From Streptomyces sp. TG1A-60 (lineage in GTDB: Bacteria; Actinomycetota; Actinomycetes; Streptomycetales; Streptomycetaceae): a stretch of 64,000 nucleotides of DNA. The position numbers were made by a program, and so were the translations under genes. The notes beneath the pieces were generated by a model that was not told where the DNA came from, made no database searches, and was given only the letters and a program-made list of their open reading frames with translations. Position 1 is the stretch's first letter, and every line of letters starts with the position of its first letter. The DNA lies in the NCBI RefSeq assembly GCF_037201975.1, contig NZ_CP147520.1, forward strand, positions 5,394,001 to 5,458,000, given 5' to 3'. This document shows, piece by piece, positions 52,557 to 61,054 of the stretch.

Positions 52557-53984
52557 TCAGCTTCCCGTCGGGCGCATGAGCGTGGCCGCGGTGCGCAACA
52601 GGATGCACACGTCCTGCCACAGCGACCAGTTGTCGATGTAGAGGTTGTCGAACCGGAAGCGGTCCTCGATGGACGTGTCGCCACGCAGCCCATGGATCTG
52701 GGCGAGGCCGGTGATGCCGGTCCGCATACGGTGGCGAGCCGCGTAGCCGGGGTGGGACTCGCTGAACTGCGCGACGAAGTAGGGGCGCTCGGGCCGAGGC
52801 CCGACGAGACTCATGTCGCCCCGGAGCACGTTCCACAACTGGAGGAGTTCATCGAGCGAGGTGCGCCGCAGCATGCGGCAGAACCCGCGCATCTCGTGCT
52901 CGTTCGCCACACTCCACCGGGTCGCCGCCTCGTGCTCGTCGACGGGACGGTGGGTGCGGAACTTCAGCAGCGTGAACGGCCTTCCGTCCTTGCCGACGCG
53001 CTCCTGCCGGAACACCACCCCCGGCCCGTCGCTGATCCGCAGTGTCACCGCGAACAACAGCAACAGGGGGCTGACCAGCAGCAGCAGCGTCGCCGACACG
53101 ACGATGTCGAAGGCCCGCTTGCCCACGCTGCCGCGTGGCGTCGTAGCCCTTTCCAGACGCCGGCAGGAGAACCCGGCCAGTCGGTCCTTCGTCGCGTACG
53201 ACGGAGAGTCCGCGTCCAGCTCCCACACCACGCAACCCCGCTCGGCCAGCGCGCTCAGCAGCGGTCCCTGTTCAGCTCGTACGCAGGGGTGGACGGCCAG
53301 CACCGCCCGCACGCTGTTCTGGACGACCGCCCTCTCGACCTCCTCACCCGTCGTCAGAACCGGCAGGCCCCCGGCGTCGTCCTTCCGCTCGGCCACGATC
53401 CCCACCGGCCGCACCCCGCACCGAGGGTGCCGCAACACGGCAGCGGCCACTCGCTGCGCGGTCGCCGCCGGGCCGATGACGAGCGCGGTGGGAGGGTTGC
53501 GCAGCAGCACCGTGCGCCACCTCGCGTGCACGGTGCCGCGCAGCGCGCAGCTCGCCGCAGCCTGCACGGCGAAGCCCACCACAAGGGTGTGCGTGGACAG
53601 CGCGTCGTCCGGCCGGTACGCCGCGACCAGTGCGGCGAGCACCAGCCAGGCCACAGCTGTCCGGCGGCAGATGGCGGGCAGTTCGTCGAGGACGCCCGGC
53701 CCCGGCGGGCGTGCGCGGGGCGGGCGCAGCAGCAGCGACGCGGCCAGCAGCAAGGCCGACGGGAGCGGGCGGAGCTGAGTTCCGGTCAGTGTCAGAGCAC
53801 CCAGCAGGGCGGCCGTGCCGTCCGCGACGATCAGGGGCACCGGCGAGGCCGACCGCGCGGGCCGCCCGCTTGCGGGGGACGGGGGCCTCGGGACGGCGCC
53901 GCGCGGCGGCATGACCGAGACGGGCGAGTAACCGTGATCCCGGGGCTGTGTGCCGGGGGAGGAGATAGTGCTGTCCGCGGTCAC
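52557..53984 (-). CDS. Exopolysaccharide polyprenyl glycosylphosphotransferase
   Basis: A 475-residue WbaP-type initiating enzyme that moves a sugar-1-phosphate onto undecaprenyl phosphate. It has N-terminal helices, a central CoA-binding-like domain and one long helix (FDIVVSATLLLLVSPLLLLF). The catalytic C-terminal domain has RQERVGKDGRPFTLLKFRT, RRTSLDELLQLWNVLRGDMS and LVGPRPERPYFVAQF. GTG 53984 overlaps the upstream glycosyltransferase stop (GTGA). It defines the operon as a lipid-linked exopolysaccharide pathway. Confidence 0.93.
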   Translation of the reverse strand: MTADSTISSPGTQPRDHGYSPVSVMPPRGAVPRPPSPASGRPARSASPVPLIVADGTAALLGALTLTGTQLRPLPSALLLAASLLLRPPRARPPGPGVLDELPAICRRTAVAWLVLAALVAAYRPDDALSTHTLVVGFAVQAAASCALRGTVHARWRTVLLRNPPTALVIGPAATAQRVAAAVLRHPRCGVRPVGIVAERKDDAGGLPVLTTGEEVERAVVQNSVRAVLAVHPCVRAEQGPLLSALAERGCVVWELDADSPSYATKDRLAGFSCRRLERATTPRGSVGKRAFDIVVSATLLLLVSPLLLLFAVTLRISDGPGVVFRQERVGKDGRPFTLLKFRTHRPVDEHEAATRWSVANEHEMRGFCRMLRRTSLDELLQLWNVLRGDMSLVGPRPERPYFVAQFSESHPGYAARHRMRTGITGLAQIHGLRGDTSIEDRFRFDNLYIDNWSLWQDVCILLRTAATLMRPTGS

Positions 53985-55161
53985 GACTGGATGGACTCCC
54001 TGTGCTCCGTGCGTGCGACGCGTGGTGCGGGTCGCACGCCGATCAGATGGCGGTAGACGTCCGCGACCGCCTCGGCCGCGTGCCGCACGTCGTGCGAGGA
54101 CAGGACGTACTGGAGCCCCTGGTGGCCGAGCGACGCGCGCAGCAGTGGGTCGAGCAGCAGTTCGGCGACGGCCTCGGCCAGCACCGCCGGGTTCTCGGGC
54201 GGGACCAGGCAGTGGGAGGCGAGTGAGGGAGGCAGGCTTTCGCGGGCCCCGTCGACGTCCGTGGCCACCACCGGCCGGCCGCAGGCCATCGCCTCCAGCG
54301 GGGCCAGCGCCATGCCCTCCCAACGGGACGGCAGCACGACGAGATCTGCGGCCTGATACCAGGGGACGACGTCGGCGACGGCGCCCGCGAACAGCACGGA
54401 TCTCGGCGCGCCCGCCCGAAGCCGGTCGCGGTCCGGACCGTCGCCGACCAGGACGAGACGCGCGCCGGGCACCCTGCGGGCGACGGTATCCCACGCCCTC
54501 AGCAGGACGGCCTGGCCCTTCTGCCGGCACAGCCGACCTACACAGACGACGAGCGGCGCGGCGGGATCGACCTCGTGCAACGGCCCCAGCCCAGCTCTCA
54601 CGGCACCGACCGGGGCGGGGCGGAATCGCTGCGGGTCGACGCCGTTGCGGATCACGCTCCAGCGCCCGCTGATCCCGGCGCGCACGCCGGTCATGCGCTC
54701 CGCCTCGCTCACGCACACCACCTGGTCGGCCCAGCGCGCCCCCCACCGTTCCCACGCCCGCGCGAGCGCCGAGGCGGGCCCGCCGGTGGCCTCGAACGAC
54801 CAGGCGTGCGGCTGGAACACGGTGGGGATCCTCCCCGGACGGCGAGCCGCCCGGCGAGCCCGGCCTTCGCGCTGTGCGCGTGCACCAGATGAGGGCGCAC
54901 TTCATCGATGACGCGTGCGAGATGGCGTACCTCCCGGACGAGTGACGGACCCGGTGACCGCGTCGCGTGCCAGTGCCGTACGTCCGCGCCCAGTCGCCCA
55001 AGCCCTGTGCTGAGCGGGCTGTCGGGGCAGGCCACCGTGACGGCCAGGCCGGCCGTGAGCTGTGCCTGTACCAGGTCCGTCACGACGCGGGCGACCCCGC
55101 CGTCCACGGGCTGGGTGAGGTGAAGGACGCGCGACCGAGGGCCGGTTGATGACGTGTGCAT
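53981..55161 (-). pseudogene. GT4-family glycosyltransferase, single-base frameshift
   Basis: First gene of the exopolysaccharide operon. The N-terminal part reads HLTQPVDGGVARVVTDLVQA and HLVHAHSAKAGLAGRLAV; after VRG the frame is lost. The rest, in another frame, reads FQPHAWSFEATGG, VSEAERMTGVRAG, VIRNGVDPQRFRP, VCVGRLCRQKGQA and SRWEGMALAPLEAMACGRPV. Repair needs one more C in the plus-strand C4 run at 54833-54836, giving RGRIPTVFQPHAW across the join. Repaired length is about 393 residues, normal for GT4. As given, no complete enzyme is made. Confidence 0.87.
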
Positions 55162-55210
55162 GCGTGATGTCCTCGCTCACGATGGCGCTCGGGACGGGTG
55201 AGAACACGCC

Positions 55211-56359
55211 TTAGCGCTGGGCGTCGACGGCGACGAAGAGCACGCCGGCCCAGATCACGTCCCCCTGGGAGGCGACTCGGAAGGCCAGTTGGTCGCCGCC
55301 GAGGCGCAGGCCTGTTCCGAGATCGAACACATCGGAGTCGTAGCCGAGCGTGCGGGCGTACGCCGGCACCCGCTCCGGCCCGGACGCTCCCGGTTCGCTG
55401 ATCGTGGAGTTCAGGACGTCGTCACGGGGACTGGCGGGGTTGGTGAGGGAGGTGACCTCGGTGCGGTGGGGCAGAGAGGCGGTGGACGTGCGGGTGGTCG
55501 TGAGGGTGAGAGTGTCGCCGGTCGCGCCATGGTCGCCGTCGTATGTCACCAGGCCCGCCCGGCCGCCCGCGCCGGCCGGGAAACGCATTCCGCTCAGCCG
55601 GATCTCCTGCCCCGCGCCTGACCTCAGTGCGTCGAAGCCGTCCCAGACGGCGAGGTGCCGCAACGGCTGCTTCGGGTTCTCGTACGCCACCACCAGCGTC
55701 CAGCCACCCCACGCGCCGGCCGTGGACCGTCCCATCGCCACGTTGACCTGTGCCACGGTGTACAGACCCGGCCCGCTCTCCCTCACCAGCCTCGTGACGT
55801 CCGCCGAGGCTTGGAAGGCATCCGCACCGTGCGCCACACGGTGGCCGACGACCGTGTCCGCGAGGACCTCCTTGTACTCCCCGCCTGGTTCGGCGACCAG
55901 CACCCGCCCGTTGTCCTCGGGCGGCTTCTGCTCGCCGACGCGCAGGTTGCCGCCCCAGTACAGCCGTGCGTAGCTGACCCGTGAGCCCTCGGGCACACGG
56001 ACCTCCGCGCGGGAGGAGTTGTAGGTGTTCGGGTCCTTGTCGACGTCGACGTACGTCATGTCGAAGTCGCCGTTCACCCCGGCCCCGCCCTCGCGAGCGG
56101 CTGGGCAGGAACGCGCCGTCGACGGCGGGGACTGGTGGTTCGACTGTGGCATACGGCAGGTGATGGAGACGTTGGCCGCGCGGACGATCCCGCCGTGCTG
56201 GAGGGCGTGGTACCGCTGGGCGAACGGGAGTTGGCCGGCCTCCTGTGACGACGGTGCGACAGGCGCGACCGCCAGGGCGCTGGCGGGAGCCCACATCCCG
56301 GCGAGGGCGAGGGCGCCCACCGTTGTACGGCGCAGCAGGAGGGCTAGGGAGTTGCGCAT
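55211..56359 (-). CDS. Secreted DUF3344-type protein
   Basis: A 382-residue exported protein. Signal peptide at residues 1 to about 32 (RNSLALLLRRTTVGALALAG, end ALA). The mature part has YNSSRAEVRVPEGSRVSYAR, LYWGGNLRVGEQKP and AYENPKQPLRHLAVWDGFDA, recalling the DUF3344 family of secreted Streptomyces proteins with unknown role. Two Cys (SITCRMPQ and SCPAAREGG) are early in the mature part. ATG 56359. It lies 50 bp beyond the exopolysaccharide operon start on the same strand, so it may share that unit. Confidence 0.82.
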   Translation of the reverse strand: MRNSLALLLRRTTVGALALAGMWAPASALAVAPVAPSSQEAGQLPFAQRYHALQHGGIVRAANVSITCRMPQSNHQSPPSTARSCPAAREGGAGVNGDFDMTYVDVDKDPNTYNSSRAEVRVPEGSRVSYARLYWGGNLRVGEQKPPEDNGRVLVAEPGGEYKEVLADTVVGHRVAHGADAFQASADVTRLVRESGPGLYTVAQVNVAMGRSTAGAWGGWTLVVAYENPKQPLRHLAVWDGFDALRSGAGQEIRLSGMRFPAGAGGRAGLVTYDGDHGATGDTLTLTTTRTSTASLPHRTEVTSLTNPASPRDDVLNSTISEPGASGPERVPAYARTLGYDSDVFDLGTGLRLGGDQLAFRVASQGDVIWAGVLFVAVDAQR

Positions 56360-56856
56360 GACCGGCGTTGGCCTTTCGGAAAGGGGGATGCCAGGGGGCA
56401 AGAAGCGATGCGCGTGCTGTAGGGACGCGTCAAGAGGTGCGCAAACTCTAGCCGATATCGGATATAATTCCGTCAAACATGACAAGTGTGTCGGATTAGT
56501 GCAGTAAGGGGCGCCCAAGGCTTGCTTCCCACCCCGCGAGGGGAAGCGGGCCCACGGCTCGGAGGTGCCCCCTCCGCACGCGGTTTGCCCGCGCGGCGTA
56601 TCACGTCCACCTGGCTCCGCAGGCCGCGGGCTGGGTGACGCGGCGAAGGATGCCCCGGCCGAACCGCGCCGGCGCGACGCTGTTCCTTTCCGCTCTTTCT
56701 CGTGGCCCGTCCCGGCTTACGGAGTTAAATCCTTCAGAGGTCTCATATGAGTACTCGGCCGTCTTCTGCACGCGGGGTTTCCGGACCGGCAGGCGCTCGT
56801 TGTGCACGACGTCAGAATCCGCCCCGGCCAACCACGTTGCCGAAGAAAGGAACTCC
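56360..56856. other. Divergent intergenic region with an AT-rich island
   Basis: No gene seen. An AT-rich island around 56450-56500 (GATATCGGATATAATTCC) contains, on the minus strand, TTGACG that could serve as a -35 box for the DUF3344 gene; the -10 is not clear. The 56700-56856 part is the leader of the small secreted protein gene. Confidence 0.35.
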
Positions 56857-57135
56857 ATGAAGTCTCTGAAGGCTGCTGCTGTCGTCACCGGGTCCCTGAT
56901 CATCGCCGGTGCCGCCGCGCCCGCGTTCGCCCAGAACGCCACCGAGGTGGTGCACAAGAGCCTCAACGACACGGTGAACACGCTCAACGAGGGCCCCGTC
57001 CGGGCGCAGCCGCTGAAGGGGGACGTGCTCGACGCGAAGGAGAAGAAGGAGGTGCTGCTGAAGGCGGTGGATCGCACGTCCACCGCCCTGGGCAACGGCA
57101 CTCCGCTGCTGGGCGGTCTGTCGCAGCAGAAGTGA
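56857..57135 (+). CDS. Small secreted protein
   Basis: A 92-residue protein. Signal peptide KSLKAAAVVTGSLIIAGAAA, cut near AFA; mature part QNATEVVHKSLNDTVNTLNE onward is charged, probably helical and cysteine-free. It ends GTPLLGGLSQQK. ATG 56857 follows AAAGGAA. I do not recognise the family; it lacks the chaplin motif. High third-position GC and the clear signal support it as a real gene. Confidence 0.8.
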   Translation: MKSLKAAAVVTGSLIIAGAAAPAFAQNATEVVHKSLNDTVNTLNEGPVRAQPLKGDVLDAKEKKEVLLKAVDRTSTALGNGTPLLGGLSQQK

Positions 57136-57532
57136 GAACGTCCCCGGCCGCGATTTCCGCCGCGTCTTGATCCGGCGCTTCCGGCATTTCCCGGTGGCTG
57201 CTCCGAAGAGGCCGATTCCGCGCCGCGCGGTGTCGGCCTCTGCTTTGTCGGGACTGTCCGTCGCACGGTGTGGCTTCCGTGGCCGGATTCATTTCACCAG
57301 CGGTGAGCCTGCACCCGCGATGCTGAAATCCCTTGTTCAGGCGATGTGAGGGGAGTCCGGGGGTTTGGATAGGATGAAGAATTCTTGGTGCCGGCCTACG
57401 AGTTGGGTGCGAAGTTCTGGACGAGGGTCCTGGAGCCTGCCTCGTGTGATCATGCTGGCGCGTATGCACCGCTCGGGTGAGGGGACGTCCGAGGCCGGTC
57501 GGTGGTCGCCGAGGTCGGTCCCCGGGGAAGCC

Positions 57533-58006
57533 GTGACCGGGCCGTCACTCGCCGTCGACCCCACGGAGCCCACCGGGCGGAGGCGGGTGCTGCGGGGGTT
57601 GTTCGCGTCGGCGGCCGGGGTGGCGCTCGCACCGTCCTTGGCGGCATCGGGGGCGACCGGGCCGGAGGGGGCGTGGTTCCGTGAGACGTATCGCGGACGG
57701 CGCATCGTCGGCATCGCGGACGACGCCGGGCGGTTGGGAGATGACGTCTCCGGCGTATGGCACGTCACTGTGGACGGGCGGCCGCTGCACCTCATGCGGC
57801 GCGTCGACGGCAGTTGGATGACCATGGTCGACCACTACCAGTCGTATCCGACGCCACTCGCCGCGGCGCGCGCGGCCGTGGACGAACTCGGCCCCACCGC
57901 GCGGTTGGCCGCGTCGGGCGGAACCGGCAGCCGCACGGACGACAACGGTACGCCGAACGGCGGACAGGGAACCGAGGGGGATCACCGCCATGGTGTACAC
58001 GCGTAA
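57533..58006 (+). CDS. melC1: Tyrosinase copper chaperone MelC1
   Basis: About 157 residues. MelC1 inserts copper into apo-tyrosinase MelC2 and carries it out through the Tat pathway. A twin-arginine signal is visible (GRRRVLRGLFASAAGVALAP). The chaperone domain begins WFRETYRGRRIVGIADD and includes VDGRPLHLMRRVDGSWMTMV and DHYQSYPTPLAAARAAVDEL. The start is uncertain: GTG 57533 (GGGGAA upstream) gives a family-like length, while ATG 57452 or 57464 would lengthen the n-region. It overlaps melC2 by 17 nt. Confidence 0.88.
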   Translation: MTGPSLAVDPTEPTGRRRVLRGLFASAAGVALAPSLAASGATGPEGAWFRETYRGRRIVGIADDAGRLGDDVSGVWHVTVDGRPLHLMRRVDGSWMTMVDHYQSYPTPLAAARAAVDELGPTARLAASGGTGSRTDDNGTPNGGQGTEGDHRHGVHA

Positions 58007-58856
58007 GGACGTCAGCACGCTCACCTCCGCCGAGCGGCGCCGATTCGTCACCGCACTGCTCGAGGTCAAACGCCGAGGTGAGTACGACGAGTTCGTCCGC
58101 ACGCACATCCAGTACTTCGTACCCGACGGCGAGAACGGCCGGCGCACGGCCCACATGGCGCCCTCCTTCCTGCCCTGGCACCGCAGGTTCGTGCTGGACC
58201 TGGAGGGGGCGCTGCGCCGCGTGGACGAGTCGGTGACCGTGCCGTACTGGGACTGGACGCGCGACCGCGCCCCGACGGCCGTGCCGTGGACCGAGGATCT
58301 GCTCGGCGGCACCGGGCGGCGTTCCGACCGGCAGGTCATGACCGGCCCCTTCGCCTACCGCCATGGCCGGTGGACCGTCAAAGAGGGGATCACCGACGCC
58401 CCCTACCTCATGCGGGACCTGGGCCGCTCCCGGGACCCGATCACTCTGCCCACGGCCGGGGACGTGGAGGAGGCCCTCGCGGACCCGGTCTACGACACGG
58501 CCCCCTGGGACTCCACGTCCGCCAAAGGGTTCCGCAACCAGTTGGAGGGGTGGGGGCCGGGGCGCGGCGCCGTGTCCTGGCGCAACCACAACCGGGTCCA
58601 CCGATGGGTCGGCGGCCACATGGTGAGCGGCGCCTCCGTCAACGACCCCGTCTTCTGGATGCACCACGCCTTCGTCGACCTGGTGTGGTCCCGCTGGCAG
58701 CGGCGGCACCGGGACACCCGCTATCTCCCCGCGAAGCCACCCGGCCCCGGGGATGCCCAGCAGGGCCGGGTCGTCGCGCGGCACGAGAGGATGCCGCCGT
58801 GGGACGTGACCCCGGAGGAACTGGAAGATCACAGCGCGGTCTATCGGTACGCGTAG
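57990..58856 (+). CDS. melC2: Tyrosinase MelC2
   Basis: A 288-residue type 3 copper monooxygenase that oxidises tyrosine and dopa to melanin precursors. CuA ligands His39, His55 and His64 (in AHMAPSFLPWHRRF) and CuB ligands His200, His204 (NHNRVHRW) and His226 (FWMHHAFVDLVW) are all present. No signal peptide: export depends on MelC1. ATG 57990 overlaps the end of melC1. A GGGCCT-CCCA-AGGCCC hairpin follows at 58878-58893. Confidence 0.95.
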   Translation: MVYTRKDVSTLTSAERRRFVTALLEVKRRGEYDEFVRTHIQYFVPDGENGRRTAHMAPSFLPWHRRFVLDLEGALRRVDESVTVPYWDWTRDRAPTAVPWTEDLLGGTGRRSDRQVMTGPFAYRHGRWTVKEGITDAPYLMRDLGRSRDPITLPTAGDVEEALADPVYDTAPWDSTSAKGFRNQLEGWGPGRGAVSWRNHNRVHRWVGGHMVSGASVNDPVFWMHHAFVDLVWSRWQRRHRDTRYLPAKPPGPGDAQQGRVVARHERMPPWDVTPEELEDHSAVYRYA

Positions 58857-58877
58857 GAGACACGACCACCTGCGGGT

Positions 58878-58893
58878 GGGCCTCCCAAGGCCC
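58878..58893 (+). terminator. Short hairpin after melC2
   Basis: GGGCCT/AGGCCC with a 4-nt loop, 21 bp beyond the melC2 stop. Confidence 0.4.
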
Positions 58894-58904
58894 GGCCCCA
58901 TCGG

Positions 58905-59048
58905 GCTTCGTACGCGATGCCGGGCGAGGACCGGCGCGGCCACGAGGACCACGATGCCGATGATCAGCAGGTAGCCCGACCACTCCGTGGCCACTCCGTT
59001 GATTCCCGGCACGACGGCGACCGGAGCGGCGGGCAGCAGGACAGCCAT
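58905..59048 (-). other. Possible small membrane protein or gene remnant
   Basis: From ATG 59048 a frame with high third-position GC reads MAVLLPAAPVAVVPGINGVA, then TEWSGYLLIIGIVVLVAAPV, one likely membrane helix. Coding character fades after LARHR. No stop follows; the frame stays open antisense through melC2, so the natural 3' end is missing or shifted. It lies 69 bp downstream of the phosphatase on the same strand. Confidence 0.25.
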
Positions 59049-59117
59049 GGCGCCTACGCCCCACTCGGGTGGCTGAGCGCGGGCGGTCAGCGGCGCGCGA
59101 GTCGACGAAAACGGCTG

Positions 59118-59681
59118 CTATCCGGTCCGCATGGGCGCGGCGATCCGCTCCACGATCTCCTCGATCCGAACCAGGCACTCGTGTACCTGTGGTGGAGGTG
59201 CGCCAAGAGGGTCGTTCACGTCCACGTCACCCCTGCGTGTCGACACGGCACCTCGGCGAGCGGCCGCGCCCTGGACGAGGGTCACCAACCGTGCGACCGG
59301 ATCCACCACGTCTGCGGCGTCCTCCGAACGCACCAGCCGGGCGAACTCGCGGAAGGTGAACGCACGGGACAACGCGCGCACAGGGGACAGCCGCACAGCG
59401 GCCTCACGATGCTCCGTCGCAGCGCCCAGCACCAGGTCCGCGTTTTCGACCATCTCCTTGGTCAGCCGACGGGAGCCCACCCCGTGGGGCTGCACGCCAC
59501 GTCCGAGGAGGAAGGAGGTGACAGCAGCCGCCATGGGCATACCCGCGACGGCCCGGGTGCCGGCGCTGCTCAGACGGATCACCTGCCGATGCTCGAGCAG
59601 CCGGTGCCTGAGCAGGCACTCGGCGAGCGGAGAGCGATAGACGTTGCCGGTGCACACCACAAGTACGTGGAACGGGGGCAC
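59118..59681 (-). CDS. Low-molecular-weight protein tyrosine phosphatase
   Basis: A 187-residue phosphatase. The P-loop CTGNVYRS is at residues 10-17 (C-x5-R-S) and a late NDPLG supplies the expected acid Asp-Pro. GTG 59681 follows GGAGGGTGC. Wzb-like phosphatases of this class oppose tyrosine kinases that control polysaccharide assembly. The location among glycan genes suggests that role, though no kinase gene is visible here. Confidence 0.9.
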   Translation of the reverse strand: MPPFHVLVVCTGNVYRSPLAECLLRHRLLEHRQVIRLSSAGTRAVAGMPMAAAVTSFLLGRGVQPHGVGSRRLTKEMVENADLVLGAATEHREAAVRLSPVRALSRAFTFREFARLVRSEDAADVVDPVARLVTLVQGAAARRGAVSTRRGDVDVNDPLGAPPPQVHECLVRIEEIVERIAAPMRTG

Positions 59682-60142
59682 GCACCCTCCAGGAGCGGGA
59701 AGAAGAGGAGACCAAGACGTGCGGCGCGACGCCGGTGTTCGTCAGTATTCATCCGACATCTTCGCCGGGTGAGGACTTCAAGGAGCGTTTCTTCCCGGCT
59801 GTGGTGTTCGGATCGAGATTTCAGGGTCGCGCCATCCGATCGAGCAGCGGTCGTCGGGTGAGCGCCGCGGCCGGACGGGGTGCGGATGCTTCACGGCACC
59901 GGCCTCATCGGGAAAGGCGCCACGCCGGCCGGGGTCGGCCTGCAGTGCGCCAGCCCCAGACGCGAGCAGCTTCACTCCTCGCGTCTGGGGGCTGGCGACC
60001 GGTCCGGTGATCTGCATACGCCATATGGTGCCTCATCTCCCGAAAATGCCTAACCGGCACTATTCGGTGCTATCTATACGCATACCGTAATCGCGGGTCG
60101 GACCGTGCCGTCGCCCGATTCCACTTGAGGAGCGTGAATGCG
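59682..60142. other. Intergenic region with a long hairpin
   Basis: No gene I can support. A hairpin at 59948-59997 has a 19-bp stem (CGCCAGCCCCAGACGCGAG) with one bulged base and an 11-nt loop. It lies far from any gene end, so it may be a leftover terminator. The 60040-60140 part is the leader of the next gene. Confidence 0.5.
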
Positions 60143-60745
60143 ATGACGGCGTCATCGAAGTGTCGTACCGCCTTGGCGGCCACGGCAGCCTCTGCTGTCC
60201 TGGCCGTGGTCCCCGTCGTAGGGGCCCAAACTGCCCACTCCCAGCCGTATCCACCCGATTCCCCGAGCCTGACCCTCACCGCCACCACCGTCGACGCGGG
60301 AGACGACCTCGGCTTCACGGGGACCGGTTTCATTCCGGACGAGGAGGTGGGCGCATTCCTCCTCTCGAAGCCGATCAAGCTGGGTCGCTTCACCGCCGAC
60401 GCGAACGGCACGGTGGAGGGTACCGTCACCATCCCCAAGTGGACTGATCCGGGCAAACACATCTTCCGTCTCAAGGGAGAGGAATCGAAACTGACCCTCT
60501 CGGCCGAAATCACCGTGAGGTCGCACAAGCCTCACCCCGGCTACGGTGAGGACCGCTCGTCCGTTCCGTTGGCCGGGCCTCACTTTGCCGACACCGGTGA
60601 GACCCGCTCGTCCGCTCCGTTGGGCGGGCCGCATCTCGCCGACACCGGTGAGACCCACTCGTCCGTTCTGCTGGGCGGAGCCGCAGGGCTGCTCGCCCTC
60701 GGAGCCGGCACGATGACGGCCGTCCGGCGACGGAAGCGCAACTGA
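60143..60745 (+). CDS. LAxTG sortase-anchored surface protein with duplicated sorting motif
   Basis: A 200-residue exported protein with a signal peptide (residues 1 to about 34, ending AHS). One Ig-like beta domain follows (PSLTLTATTVDAGDDLGFTG and GTVTIPKWTDPGKHIFRLKG). The C-terminal sorting signal is LADTG near 165-169, helix VLLGGAAGLLALGAGTMTAV and RRRKRN. LAxTG is the class E sortase motif. A near copy, FADTGET, sits 17 residues earlier. ATG 60143 lies 11 bases after GAGGAG; GTG 60134 is the alternative. Confidence 0.83.
   Translation: MTASSKCRTALAATAASAVLAVVPVVGAQTAHSQPYPPDSPSLTLTATTVDAGDDLGFTGTGFIPDEEVGAFLLSKPIKLGRFTADANGTVEGTVTIPKWTDPGKHIFRLKGEESKLTLSAEITVRSHKPHPGYGEDRSSVPLAGPHFADTGETRSSAPLGGPHLADTGETHSSVLLGGAAGLLALGAGTMTAVRRRKRN
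60549..60672 (+). repeat. 51-bp repeat around the sorting motif
   Basis: GCCGACACCGGTGAGACCC recurs at 60587 and 60638, a 51-bp (17-residue) period, and a third degenerate unit begins about 60549. It duplicates the [FL]ADTGET motif of the surface protein. Confidence 0.75.
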
Positions 60746-61054
60746 ACACCCCGTACACCCCGTTCCATCGGGCAGCTGCGAAGCCTGTGGCAATACCGGC
60801 GGCCGACAGCGGATCTTCCGACGCGTGGCCTCGCGTTGTCGTCGGGGGACCCGCTGGCGGCCGCTGCCGCTCTGACCGCCTGAAGCAAGCCCCTCCGGGA
60901 TGGCTGTCGGCTTCGCAGGCAGCGGGCATTCGCACCTGGATCCGGCCGTCGCGGGACGGCCGCCGTCGAGGAGCGGCATACCGTGGGGCCCTTTCCGCGA
61001 TGGCGCCGCGGGGTGGGCCGCCGTCGGCCCCGACCCCGGCCGCCGTGGAGTCCG
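60746..61054. other. Gene-less stretch
   Basis: No gene or clear hairpin found between the convergent LAxTG and GDP-fucose synthase genes. Confidence 0.4.

Noticed and set aside
59682..60142. Transposase remnant near the long hairpin
   Set aside because: Short open frames here show no transposase motif I could support.
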